64,000 nt of DNA from Stachybotrys elegans (taxonomy: Eukaryota; Ascomycota; Sordariomycetes; Hypocreales; Stachybotryaceae), in NCBI GenBank assembly GCA_020746835.1, contig JAGPNK010000001.1:2790001-2854000 (forward strand), given 5' to 3'. Below the pieces are notes generated by a model that saw only the letters and a list, made by a program, of their open reading frames with translations, was not told where the DNA came from and searched no databases. The position numbers and the translations under genes are program-made. Positions 11,093 to 23,050 of this stretch are shown piece after piece. Position 1 is the first letter of the stretch. Each line of letters begins with the position of its first letter.

Positions 11093-11553
11093 TTATGAGG
11101 AGTGTCGGCCCTCGTTCATCTTGGCAATCTTGTTGATGGGGTGCACCTTGGCCTCCAGATCAATCTCTTCATCCTGCTTGGTGAGGTAGTTCTGCTGGAT
11201 GAACTTGGTTCCCTTGATCTTGTTGGATGCAAGGAGCTCCAGGTAGCGCTCTGTGTCGTGGGTTAGCCAATCCTCTTCTGCCGCGACAATGCCCTCGTTC
11301 CGCCGCCCAGCCGGTCGCCCAACCTACCTCGCAGATGACCGCAGTTCTCGAGGTGGTTGACACCCTCTCGCCTGTAGCACTTGGACAGCTCGTCGCCGAC
11401 GAGTCGGGTCATCATGGCGCCGACCCATTGCTCACGGATGATGGCATCCTCGGCGGCCTTGAAGGCTTTGGTATCGTCGTAGTCGACGCCGTTGAAGGTC
11501 GGCGGGACCTTGGGCTTTTGGCTCTTGAAGAGCTCAGACTCGGGGGTCGGCAT
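11093..11553 (-). CDS. nuo12.3: NADH:ubiquinone oxidoreductase subunit, NDUFB10/PDSW (12.3 kDa) type
   Basis: Two exons, 11553-11328 and 11250-11093, encode 127 residues; the 77-nt GTAGGT...CAG intron joins in frame to give HLRERYLELL. The open frame extends upstream of 11553, but MPTPESELFK at that ATG is the family-typical N-terminus. Motifs PKVPPTFNGVDYDD, DAIIREQWVGAMM and CYRREGVNHLENCGHLRERY match the fungal 12.3 kDa subunit, equivalent to NDUFB10. The paired cysteines (CYRREGVNHLENC) fit a subunit held in the intermembrane-space side of the complex I membrane arm. It is divergent from nucleolin across 404 bp. Confidence 0.9.
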
Positions 11554-11957
11554 CGTGAGTATGGTATGGACCTCGGGACTTGCGATTGGTCGATGTCGTC
11601 GTCGGACTGGCGGAAGCGTGGCACAGGTCCAGTCTGGGCTTGATTCTGAGGTCAACACCTTGAGATATCGCTCCAAACTCCACAGCTCACTCAATTCGGC
11701 CATCGCTATTTGCGGCCCTACATATCAGGCAGAGCTATCCCGGGCCCACAGCCTTCACCGCTTTCCCTGTGCCCCACCTTTTGGCAGGCGAAAAAAAAAA
11801 AGTTGCAGAAAAAAAAAAGTTCCCCAACCACGCAGCTTATAACTCGCAGGGTGCCGCGCATTTCGTGCATGCAAATTTTCCTGTTCTCTCCCATTGCAAC
11901 CTCTTCCCTCTACCTTTTCTTCACCTACCCCTCCCATCCCCCCATATCACATTCACA
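11554..11957. promoter_or_regulatory. Divergent promoter: complex I subunit / nucleolin, with poly(dA) tracts
   Basis: A 404 bp space between opposite start codons. Two runs of ten or eleven A residues at about 11791-11801 and 11809-11818, separated by a few bases, lie about 140 bp before the nucleolin ATG. Poly(dA:dT) tracts of this kind are known to exclude nucleosomes at strongly expressed promoters. The nucleolin side continues as a CT-rich leader. Confidence 0.6.
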
Positions 11958-13549
11958 ATGGCCAAGTCTAAGACCAAGGAGTCCAAGAAGGCTCAGCCTG
12001 CTGCCCTCAGCGCTGTCAAGAATGGCGGCGTTACCAAGGCTTCCCAGACCCCCAAGTCCAAGTCCAAGGAGCTGGCCAAGGCTGCTGCCCAGAAGGTCGT
12101 GAAGGAGAAGGAGACCAAGAGCAAGAAGAAGAAGGCTGCTGAGCCTGAGTCTTCCGACGAGTCCTCGGAGGAGGAGGAGGACTCTGGGTCCGATAGCTCT
12201 GACGACAGCTCCGACTCTTCCTCTGAGGAGGAGAAGCCCGCCAAGAAGGCTGCCACCAACGGCAAGGCCGCCAAGGTCAAGGCTGAAGAGTCTTCTTCTG
12301 AAGAGGACTCTGACGATAGCGATGCTAGCGAGGAGGATTCTGATGACAGCGAGAGCGAGGAGGAGAAGAAGGCCAAGCCCAACGGCGCCAAGAAGGCTGC
12401 TGCCTCCAAGGAGTCTTCTGACTCTGACTCCTCTGACTCTGATTCCGATGAGGAAGAGGAGAAGCCCGCTGCTGCCAAGGCTGAGAAGGCTAAGGCTGCT
12501 GACAAGGTTCGTGTGCCTCGCCCAAACTTTACCTTGCATCGCTAACCATTCTTAGGACTCTTCCGATGAGGAGGAAGACTCTGATGACTCCGACTCTTCC
12601 GAGGAGGAGGACTCTGAGGAGGCCGAGGCTGCTGCTCCTTCCGCTAAGAAGCGCAAGGCCGAAGAGGAGATCGATGCTACACCTAAGAAGACCAAGACCG
12701 AGGATGGGCAGAGCAGCACCCTCTTTGCCGGCAGCCTTAGCTGGGGCATCGACGATGATGCCCTCGCCGAGGCCTTCAAGGACTTCGAGGGCTTCACCAG
12801 CGCCCGTGTCGTCACTGACAAGATGAGCGGACGCAGCCGTGGTTTCGGCTACGTCGACTTTGCCGACGGCGCCTCTGCTGCCAAGGCCTTCGAGGCTATG
12901 CAGGGCCAGGAGCTTGACGGCCGCGCCCTCAACCTCGACTACGCCAGCTCTACTCGCACTGATGCCACTCCTCAGGCCCGTGCCGCTGACCGCGCCAAGA
13001 AGCACGGCGACTCTGTCAGCCCCGAGAGCGATACCCTCTTCGTCGGCAACCTTCCCTTCAGCGTCGACCAGGAGACCGTCAGCGAGTTCTTCAACGAGGT
13101 CGCCCCCGTCTCTAGCGTTCGCCTTCCCACCGACCCGTAAGTACAAACCTGCCTGTCATCTATCAAGGACTCAATACTGACACTGCACTAGTGAGACTGG
13201 CAACCTGAAGGGCTTTGCCTACGTCAGCTTCTCTTCTGTCGAGGAGGCCAAGACCGTCTTCGACGCCAAGAACGGTGCCTTCATCGGCTCTGGACGCAAC
13301 GCTCGTGCTATCCGTCTCGACTTTGCCAGCGCCAAGCCTAACCGTGAGGGAGGCGGCGGCTTTGGCGGCGGCGGCTTCGGCGGACGTGGTGGCGGCCGTG
13401 GTGGTGGCCGTGGAGGATTCGGTGGTCGCGGCGGTGGCCGTGGCGGCCGTGGTGGATTCGGTGACCGTGGTGGCCGTGGCCGTGGAGGTGGTCGTGGCGG
13501 CCGTGGTGGCGGCTCGGGCTTCTCTGGTACCAAGATCTCGTTTGATTAA
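11958..13549 (+). CDS. NSR1: Nucleolin-like RNA-binding protein (Nsr1/Gar2)
   Basis: Three exons, 11958-12506, 12556-13136 and 13192-13549, encode 495 residues; both introns (49 and 55 nt) join in frame. The N-terminal half alternates Lys/Ala-rich stretches with acidic Ser-Asp-Glu blocks (SSDESSEEEEDSGSDSSDDS), typical CK2 targets. RRM1 runs at about 237-313 with RNP2 LFAGSL and RNP1 RGFGYVDF; RRM2 at about 342-421 with LFVGNL and KGFAYVSF. The C-terminus is a glycine-arginine-rich RGG domain of about 60 residues. This is the complete layout of Nsr1/Gar2, a nucleolar protein needed for 18S rRNA processing and nuclear-localisation-signal binding. GC-rich codon use and the CT-rich leader fit high expression. 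Confidence 0.95.
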
Positions 13550-16500
13550 AGTGGGCAACTGAGGGCATTCACTGCGGGTTTCACTTGTGGGATTTGGGCT
13601 TAAAGTGGGCTGTCGTTTCAACACAAGTTACGCTCCGTCTGGAGCTGTGGGCTTTGAGAATATGCTTTCGATGAGAAGGCTGTGATAGACCTGGGGGCTT
13701 CTCCTTCTTACACTCGAACCGTGGGCTTGTGGCTCTGGGCCGTCTCGATGGTCGAGACTGGCGATGCTGGCGCTTTTTGATAATGAAACAGGTTGGGCAA
13801 GATGGTGTAGCATGGCACCTCTTCCACCACTCTTTGGGCTCTTGAGGGATTGCGGGCTCTCCGGATCACCGTGATGGCAACCGTCTCCGTCGAGATGGTG
13901 GCTTCTCGGCCCGGACTTGGTACCAAGACTTCTGTGGCTCTGGGGATATACCGTCCATTGGACCTTACTGAGGGCTCTATGTGGGAAGCCGGAAAACTTT
14001 GTACACAACGACCTAGGCGTTGTTCCTTTTATTCACGTTACTTGAAACTACATTTGCTCGTCGGTAAGTATAAACCGCCAACTCCACGATAGACGATCCC
14101 ATTTCTGCACGGATGGCATGTACGAACGATGTTTAGGTAGTCTGGCATTTGCCGACCAGGACACAAAAAGTTTTGCTCCTTTCCATAATACCATACTCTT
14201 TTAACTCTACCCATCTGTGCTGTTCCCCTGTGTGTTGTGACGTTTGGATGTATGTCATGGATATTGGCATACATGGAAATGCTCTCTCCCGCCCTCTGTG
14301 GTATACTAGAAATATCAAGGGGCTGACTTGGTAGATACAGCCTTGCTGATCGGATGAGCATTTATATTAGTAGTACCCGCACTGGGGTGCTCACTCAGCT
14401 GAGTATTGTCACGAGCAACTGCGCCTTCCCATGTGAGCCAGAAGCCTATTGTTCGAAACTTGCATGGGAAAAAAGGATAAGGGCCTGCGGGCTATGTTTC
14501 ATGGCTTTGCCTGCTTGCAATCTGACCTGATGGGCTTGTATCTGCACGCATCTAATTTTGAAGCTGCATAGAGACAATGAACAGGAACCTGGTATTACCA
14601 GGAACGTGTATAGGTCGACAGCGGATTACGCAGATAGGGCGGTTTGGTAGCCTTGCGCGACACGTCCCAACAAAATCAAGAAAAGGGACAGAACTGCAAG
14701 ACATTTGGCCTATGAGCAATGCCATTGATCATTCGTATCCAGCCGCCTGTAGTGTTGCAAGTGAGTGTCGGTTGAGCATGCCTGTCCCCCTTTGGCCCAC
14801 CTCGCATGTGCTCATGACCCGGCCGAGCCACCTGAGCCATAAGCATAGTCGCGCAGGTGGAGATTGAGGGTGGGAGGACAAGTACCGGTACCTGCGGCCA
14901 CCCCACCAGCGCATCTTGGTGCATCTGGCGCATCTGCAGGCCGGAGTCGCTGAAGACTCATGCTCGCGAGCTGAGTGGCAGTTGGGCTGATCCCCTTTTG
15001 CCCCTACGGCTATCTAGGAGGGGGGGCAGCCAAGTTGGCCGAGATCCACGCCAGGACGGTGGGAGCTTGTTTTGTATTTACGACCCGGAGTGGTATAATC
15101 TCACCGCCCCTTGTGGTGACGAAGGATGGCATGTTTTGAAGATCGGCTGTTTGGGCGTTTGGTGCCCGGAGGCGGATGAGGGGTGGGCTGGGTTATGCCT
15201 GAAGCGTCAAAGTGTCGGCGTCATCGGTCCGTGGAGGATGTTGACTTAGTACTGAGGGAGATGGATTCTGTTGCATTTTTGTTTTTGTTGAGAGCGCCCG
15301 ACTCGCCTAGTACCTGCTAAATGCCAAAGGAGGTATGAGGGGAAGAAGCCATGATAAGGCGAGAGAACCATTCAAACACGGGGCGGCCATTGTTTACTTT
15401 CGGGCAGGGAGGGAAGAGAAAGTCCCTACATGCGTGGCCGCCATGCCGGTATGTGGGTTCTATTGATGCTTCGAGTCGGTAGTGGTGTGTATATTGGCGA
15501 TGCGGGAAGAGGAGAAAGTAGGGGAAACGGAGGTGGCTGGTTGGTTAGCAGGTTGATTGTCTCCGCTGGCGTCCCCTGCTTCTCGCTGTTTATACGCACG
15601 CATGGCTCAATGGCTGGCTGAGGATGAAGGATACGATGCAGCGGGCTGGCCTGCACGAGATGTTGATCGTTTGCCCGAGACGAGACATATGGCGGGTATC
15701 AGGAATTGGGAGGTAAAAGTAAAGCGGGGTGAAGCCGCTGCCTTGCTACCTCCTACCATCTAGTAGATATCTTCTATAAGGCGTACTTGTAGGTGTGTCC
15801 GGATGCTGCTGGTGAGTGTCTTGCAGACATTCATCGGCTTCTACAATATGCATCTTGCATCATCTCGACGCAGGCGCTGGCAAGGATGGCGGATGGCTTA
15901 CAGGTCTGAGACAAGGCGGACAGACGTGTGTGAAGTGTAAGTATGAATGTGACGACACGTTTCGGCGCGTGATGCGGTACCATTGCCTGCTAACGATGCC
16001 TTACCTCAGTTGCCCCCGCATTCACGCCCGTTCGTCCAGCTTGTACCGGTACCTTGACTCGCTGGGTCGTCCTCGCGACTGGCTCGCGTGCGCCGGCGCC
16101 GTGCCCGTAATAGATGCCAGGCCAGGTCTCTCTATCATATCATATCAGCAGGCTGCCTATTCCAGGCATATCCCCCCTGCCTTATCCTCGATACTGACGG
16201 AGCACGTTGCGCTGAGTTGGTACATGTTGGCCTAACCGCGACGGCTGCTCACCAACCTCTTCATACTTCTCCCTTTTTTCTTCTTTCTTTCTTTCACATC
16301 TACCTGGCTGGCTGTCTGTCCTTGTCCGTTCTTTCTTGCATCTCGTCCCGTCTGGTGAACCCGGCTTCTCTGCACGGACTGCGCATCCGGCAGATACAGA
16401 GTACCTAACACACAGATAAGAAGGGCGGCGGGGTCACCTACGCCATATCTCCTCCTGGTTCCACCTTCCTCGGTGCTGCGACGTTCAAACGCAATCGACG

Positions 16501-16557
16501 GAATACACTCTCGACAGAAACCCTCTCGATATAACCCCTCGCAAATCTACAGAAACG
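13550..16557. other. 3.0 kb gene-poor interval
   Basis: Lies between nucleolin and the orphan membrane protein. It contains the nucleolin 3' UTR and the promoter and leader of the next gene; from about 16255 to 16330 the + strand is CT-rich (TTCTTTCTTTC type). Frames of up to 130 codons occur on both strands but none shows a domain, a membrane segment or a splice pattern that would extend it. No tRNA, 5S rRNA, box C/D pair or transposon end was seen. Confidence 0.5.
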
Positions 16558-17862
16558 ATGGAGGACCAGTCACACCAGGTTCGACGCCAGTCGAGTCGCC
16601 TATCCCCCGTTCCGGCGGCTTCCGCGTCGGCATCGAGCCCCGGCCATCCTCAGAGGCGCGTTGAAGGTAAGTACCGCGCCGACATACGGCCTCATCAGTC
16701 TCCCCTCGCCTGCAGTTGCCAACATTTGCCATCAGCAGAATCATGGGTCGAGGTATCCTCACAGCCATCCTCGTCATCGCTCTCCAGCATCGGCGACGAG
16801 ATCGTCACGACGGGCCTACGCGTAGGAGGGCCTTATAACCGTCGACGGCGTTTGCAGTCCTCGGGACGATCACTCGCCCACCAGCAAACGGCCATTCATG
16901 GCACCAGCACAAGCAGCCAGGAAGAGTACGACGAGAGCGAGAGCGACGAGGATCACGTACTCACCAGTTCCACCGAGAACGTCCTATCCACCCAGGATGC
17001 CGTCCAGGAGTCGGACGGCGACTCGGATGATGGCGACAACGCAACCGCCCTAGGCCGAGCATCCGACCGTCCAGTCTTTCGACCACAGCCCAACGCCTTC
17101 TCCCACCCGCCATCCCATCTTCGAAGCTACTCGTCCAATTCGGCAATCCCTTCCCACCCCCACGGCGGATTCCGTCGCCCATCTTTTGATCAGCGTTCAC
17201 AGACGACTCGCATGCAGCGAGGGGGGCCCAATTTCATGTCGCCTTCCGCACGCGAGGATAATGATGCTGCCCTTCGTGCTTCGCTGACCACGCTGCTGTC
17301 CTGCGCAGCTGCCGCGAGAGGTCTCCCCAAGACAAAGGACGAGTTCGAGGCGCAGCGTGCCGCTAACAACGGTGTGGGTCCAAGCACTCAGCCCGTGGAA
17401 CTACGACTGGTGCCTGAGTCGGAGCTGGCAGCAGAGCCATCCCAGCAGCAGCAGCAGCAGCCTTCCTCAACAACACCCTCGAGTCGACGTCGCTCTCCCG
17501 CCAGGGGAGACGCCAAGGTGGCGGCTGGCGAGCAACCCAAGCGGCCCATATCCGCAGGACGAAGCCCCCGGGCGACCAAGAAGAAGCGAGTGACGGGGGC
17601 TTCAGAAGACAGCTTCATCTCCCCGACTCTGCTGACCTGGGTCGTCAGCGCTGGCGTCGTGGTTCTGGTATCCGTCGTGGGATTCGGAGCCGGCTATGTC
17701 ATTGGCCGGGAAGTTGGACGTCAAGAGACGCTGGCGGCAGCCAGTGTGGGTAGCATCAACGACACTAGTTCATGCGGCCGCGAGGTGATGCGCAGCTCGG
17801 GCGGCGGCCTCAGGAGGCTCCGATGGGCCGCGGTGGGCCGGAGCATCGTCTCTCAGGGCTAA
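16558..17862 (+). CDS. Orphan Ser-rich protein with one C-terminal transmembrane segment
   Basis: The ATG at 16558 opens a continuous frame of 434 codons. A good GTAAGT donor at 16667 and a CAG acceptor at 16738 define a 72-nt intron; because 72 is a multiple of three, both forms are in frame, and the spliced product is 410 residues. The N-terminus is disordered (Ser, Arg, Gln, Pro), with acidic SESDEDHVLTSS at about residue 110 and a glutamine run (CAG repeat, 17448-17460). A single hydrophobic helix, TWVVSAGVVVLVSVVGFGAG, lies about 50-75 residues from the end, followed by a basic tail. This suggests an anchored protein facing the cytoplasm, possibly on an internal membrane. No family was recognised. 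Confidence 0.72.
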   Translation: MEDQSHQVRRQSSRLSPVPAASASASSPGHPQRRVEGKYRADIRPHQSPLACSCQHLPSAESWVEVSSQPSSSSLSSIGDEIVTTGLRVGGPYNRRRRLQSSGRSLAHQQTAIHGTSTSSQEEYDESESDEDHVLTSSTENVLSTQDAVQESDGDSDDGDNATALGRASDRPVFRPQPNAFSHPPSHLRSYSSNSAIPSHPHGGFRRPSFDQRSQTTRMQRGGPNFMSPSAREDNDAALRASLTTLLSCAAAARGLPKTKDEFEAQRAANNGVGPSTQPVELRLVPESELAAEPSQQQQQQPSSTTPSSRRRSPARGDAKVAAGEQPKRPISAGRSPRATKKKRVTGASEDSFISPTLLTWVVSAGVVVLVSVVGFGAGYVIGREVGRQETLAAASVGSINDTSSCGREVMRSSGGGLRRLRWAAVGRSIVSQG

Positions 17863-19428
17863 GCCAACATTCGACATGAAGGAAGAGTGGCGTGCAGTCA
17901 GAGACAGGCATGCTTGACGGGAAGGGGATAATACCAAGTCAAGTGGAGTTTGGATATTTTAGGCGTTTGGGTTCTACCACTATAATCGGTAGGTAGGTAT
18001 GACATGCACATGAGTTATGCCAACCTCGAGCGAAGCTCTCGAAGCGACAGAGGTTGGGGCGGCGTTGCTGGCTTTTCGAAACATGACGACAACCTGATTT
18101 CCTTGAGTCTTAGTGCAGGATGGAAGCAAAGATGAAGTGGCGGTAAGAGATCATCTGAGCTTCTCTTTTTTGTGGGGAGGCGGCAGAATTTTGAAAACAT
18201 TTACAGCATTCAAGGAGTTAGGTTACGGTCTATAGGAACAATGGCAGGCGAGTTACCGACAAGTTCACGTTGTGACGAATGATGATGACTCTATAACCCT
18301 CTCCATGTGTCACCACTGTAGTCAAGTATCTGCATAGGATACCGAATTTACATAAAATACTAGTAAGGACAAAAAATGCCAACGAGGAAGATTGGAAACC
18401 AGTAAATTACCACTTTGGTGATATTCGAGTGTAATGGCGTGTTGGGCTCAGACTCGAATCATGGCAAAATGAGGGACATGCGATTACGATAATCGATGCA
18501 GGGGGGATGGCGAACGATTATCCCCCTCAAAGACCGACCCAATCTCCTACGGATGCGGGTGGTTCGAGCGAGCCGCTGCGTGGGTTTGAAGCCGACTGAA
18601 GGTGGACTGACGACGAGGGCGGAGGGGGGGCAAGAAGAGGCTTTCGGTGCTCCTGAATGCGAATACGAGAACGGGTGCTAGAGGCCAATTTGGGCTGGCT
18701 GTGATTGGCTGGTGCCTGGCAGCTTGGATTCAGGGTCGCTGGGGCCATTTGCTCCTGGCTATTATTTTTTTTTTCTGCCAGTTTGCTGGTCCAGGGCACG
18801 GGTACGAAAACGAGACGATAAGGCGGGTGTTGCGTCGGATAAGAGTGTACAATCAACAACCTACATACCATTAGGATGGCACCGGGAGTTGATGCATGTA
18901 AATTCCGTTGCTAGAATTCAATTGATACTCTGTACTATCTTATGAGGTAATAGAATAGACAGTTTCAAAAAGAGCTATCATCTGATGTCACTGAACAACT
19001 GGTATTAGACTTTTGGGCCCATGCCGCTCAAGAGTCTGGGAGGAGTGCCTTCTATAACTCCCACGCTAAAAGTCCTCCCACCGCCCGCTGAATCCGGCAA
19101 GGCGCCGGGTTACATTGCAGTGGAGTGGGGTGTACTTATTCGCCCAGATCTGGCCCCCTGAGATGCCTTTTTGCTGCTAACTCGCCAAGGCTGCTACTCC
19201 CAGGTTGTGATTGCGGGTTGCAAATAATTTAAATATTCATCGTCGTCCGTCACCCTCCCTCGCCTCTGCTTGCTGCGGCTCCCTCTCATCCTCTATCTCT
19301 CTCTCCCTCTACTGCAGCATCCCCCTCCCTCTCGCCTGGGCCCATTGTCGACGGGTTTTCAACGAACAGCACAAACAACAGACAGGAACAAGAACAGAAC
19401 AGAACAGTACTCGGTCCTGTTGCCCACC
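17863..19428. promoter_or_regulatory. Intergenic and promoter region upstream of CYP51
   Basis: About 1.57 kb between tandem + strand genes. It carries the 3' UTR of the orphan membrane protein and the CYP51 promoter. A sterol-regulatory-element-like site is noted at 19125-19134, and the last 170 bp before the ATG are strongly CT-rich. Small frames at 18527-18945 overlap one another on both strands and are not supported as genes. Confidence 0.5.
19125..19134 (-). promoter_or_regulatory. Possible sterol regulatory element (SRE-like)
   Basis: On the minus strand the ten bases read TACACCCCAC, which matches the classical SRE ATCACCCCAC at eight positions including the whole CACCCCAC core. It lies about 295 bp upstream of the CYP51 start. 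Fungal SREBP homologues (SrbA/Sre1) are known to activate cyp51 genes through such sites; binding here is inference. Confidence 0.35.
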
Positions 19429-21136
<1,708 letters not shown>

Positions 21137-21751
21137 AAGACGTGTTGTATTGGAGTGCAGTTGGCTCAGCCAACAACAGTGGCTATAGAGGCAGGCGGAT
21201 GGGACAGTAATTGGTTATGTACATGTGCCGTCTGGCGTAACGGGGCGTTCAGGGGGTGGCCGTTCCCTGTTCTGTGACGAGAGCGTTTAGGGCGCGGGTA
21301 TGCTCTGCGCCATGAATAATTAATATATAATAACGATAGAATCACTACCACCACTCCGGACCCTTAAAACGTGTGAGTGCATGGAATGCAGCTTCTGTAT
21401 CTCTGGAGGGAGCGATAAGCACAAAAGATTAGCGCGAAGGCTAGATGATACCCTGCGACTCTTCTAGAATGAGATGGATGATCGCCACCGAGCCAGTAAG
21501 CATTTATGAATGAATGATGCCGGGCCATACGGGAAGTCGGACGTGGTTGGCGTGGATTTGTGGCGTTTCAACTCCGGTTGCAGTCATGACAGCGTCTGTT
21601 TCATCCCTTTTGCTCAACATCAATAAATTCAGCTACCAGTTCTGAAAAGTCGGTGACGGGCTGAGGATAGTATTCGTCAAATAAAGACCCATACATTTAG
21701 TCTGACGACATTCGAAGCGCTGGCTGCAGACCATCCTATCCATCAATCACC
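21137..21751. other. Intergenic CYP51 to DUF3074 gene
   Basis: Contains the CYP51 3' UTR and the promoter of the next gene on the same strand. An AT-rich patch occurs at about 21314-21345. No gene is seen. Confidence 0.5.
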
Positions 21752-22687
21752 ATGATTTACACGCCCGGACCTTGGGTACGCCTCTGGGGCGTGCATACGA
21801 CACAGCTCCCCGAGACTTCTGCTCAAGCCGAAGACGTCCGGTCTTTGCTGGCTTCTCTCATCGAAGAGGCGCTCCCATTTCTCGACGACGCGCCTACCTC
21901 GCATAAGCCGGAGCAGTCGTCGCCATGGAAATACAAGAGCACCAAGCGATATGAGCATTCCGACTCACCCGTAGATCTCTACCAGCGCACCGTATCTGCC
22001 CGTGAGCTCCAGGCAGTAGCCAAGGACCACCCGGAGCCGCTCATCAGGGACGCCAAGCACAGCTCGGAGACGTGGTTCCTCAGACGCAGCCTCCACCGGA
22101 ACGCGGCGGAAGCAGGGACGGCGAGCTGGGAGGAGTGGGTGCGCTACTTCAAGGAGAAGCACGCCGAGGCAGAGAAGGAGTTCACGCCAACGGTGCTGCG
22201 CACGAGGCGGCTTCACGAATGGGACTGCGGTGCCCTAGAGCTGCCGGCAGGAGGCTCCACGTGGACGGACTGGACGCTGAAGCTGGAGGAGTCGGAGCAC
22301 AAGATGCCGGCGCCGCTGCATAACCGCCTGTTCCCCGTCGTCCAGGCTACGTGCGCGGCACGGGACCGACACGACTTCCTCGTCGTGCAGGTGGCGGTGC
22401 GGAGGACACCCGAGGAGGACGGGGGTAGCGGCGGCGGCGACGGGCCGGTGCTGGGCGTGTACACGAGCGTGGAGCGCATACGACGGACCGAGGAGGGCAG
22501 CGTCGAGTGGCTCATGGCGACGGCGTCGGACGCGGCGGGCGTGCTCCCGGCCTGGGTGCAGCGCGCGGCGGTGCCGGGTCAGATCGCAAAGGACGTGAAC
22601 ATGTTCCTCAAGTGGGTGGCTACCGAGAGGAAGGGCAAGAGGAGGGAGGATCCGGTGTTGGATGATGATGACACTGCGAGCTCGTAG
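21752..22687 (+). CDS. DUF3074 (START-like) domain protein
   Basis: Intronless frame of 311 codons from the ATG at 21752. The sequence TWFLRRSLHRNAAEAGTASW with the surrounding EEWVRYF and the later APLHNRLFPVVQATC and FLVVQVAV match the fungal DUF3074 family, whose fold belongs to the START/Bet v1-like hydrophobic-ligand-binding group. It has no signal peptide or membrane segment, so it is probably cytosolic. The ligand is unknown. Position next to CYP51 is suggestive of lipid work but is not evidence of it. GC content is high and the 3' third is rich in glycine codons. Confidence 0.75.
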   Translation: MIYTPGPWVRLWGVHTTQLPETSAQAEDVRSLLASLIEEALPFLDDAPTSHKPEQSSPWKYKSTKRYEHSDSPVDLYQRTVSARELQAVAKDHPEPLIRDAKHSSETWFLRRSLHRNAAEAGTASWEEWVRYFKEKHAEAEKEFTPTVLRTRRLHEWDCGALELPAGGSTWTDWTLKLEESEHKMPAPLHNRLFPVVQATCAARDRHDFLVVQVAVRRTPEEDGGSGGGDGPVLGVYTSVERIRRTEEGSVEWLMATASDAAGVLPAWVQRAAVPGQIAKDVNMFLKWVATERKGKRREDPVLDDDDTASS

Positions 22688-23050
22688 TGGAGGGTGATGC
22701 CTCTTTTCCCGAGGTACGGGGGTTTGCAACGAGGAAGGCACGAGTGTGCCTGCTTCTTGAAAGCGCCACTGCCACCCAGATGGTCTGCCGCAGAGGGAGG
22801 AAGGTGCATTGGAGCTCTCTCGCCTAGGTGGGTAGGCACTCATATCACAGCACTTCCTTCTCTCTCTCCCGTTTTTGTTCTTTGCTTGAGAAATCAAATG
22901 GTATGGTTTCGACGTCACTTCTTATTCATGGTTTCGACTGCAGTCTCGGCGTCTTCTTTTTGCAGAGCCTGAACCTTTGATATGTGCCACCGAGCCGTGT
23001 TGCCCATTAGACTCCTCGCAAACCCAAGCTCGAATTGCTCGCTCCTCATC

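Noticed and set aside
13628..14008. 126-codon minus-strand frame after nucleolin
   Set aside because: No domain, poor start context, and it overlaps the nucleolin 3' UTR on the other strand.
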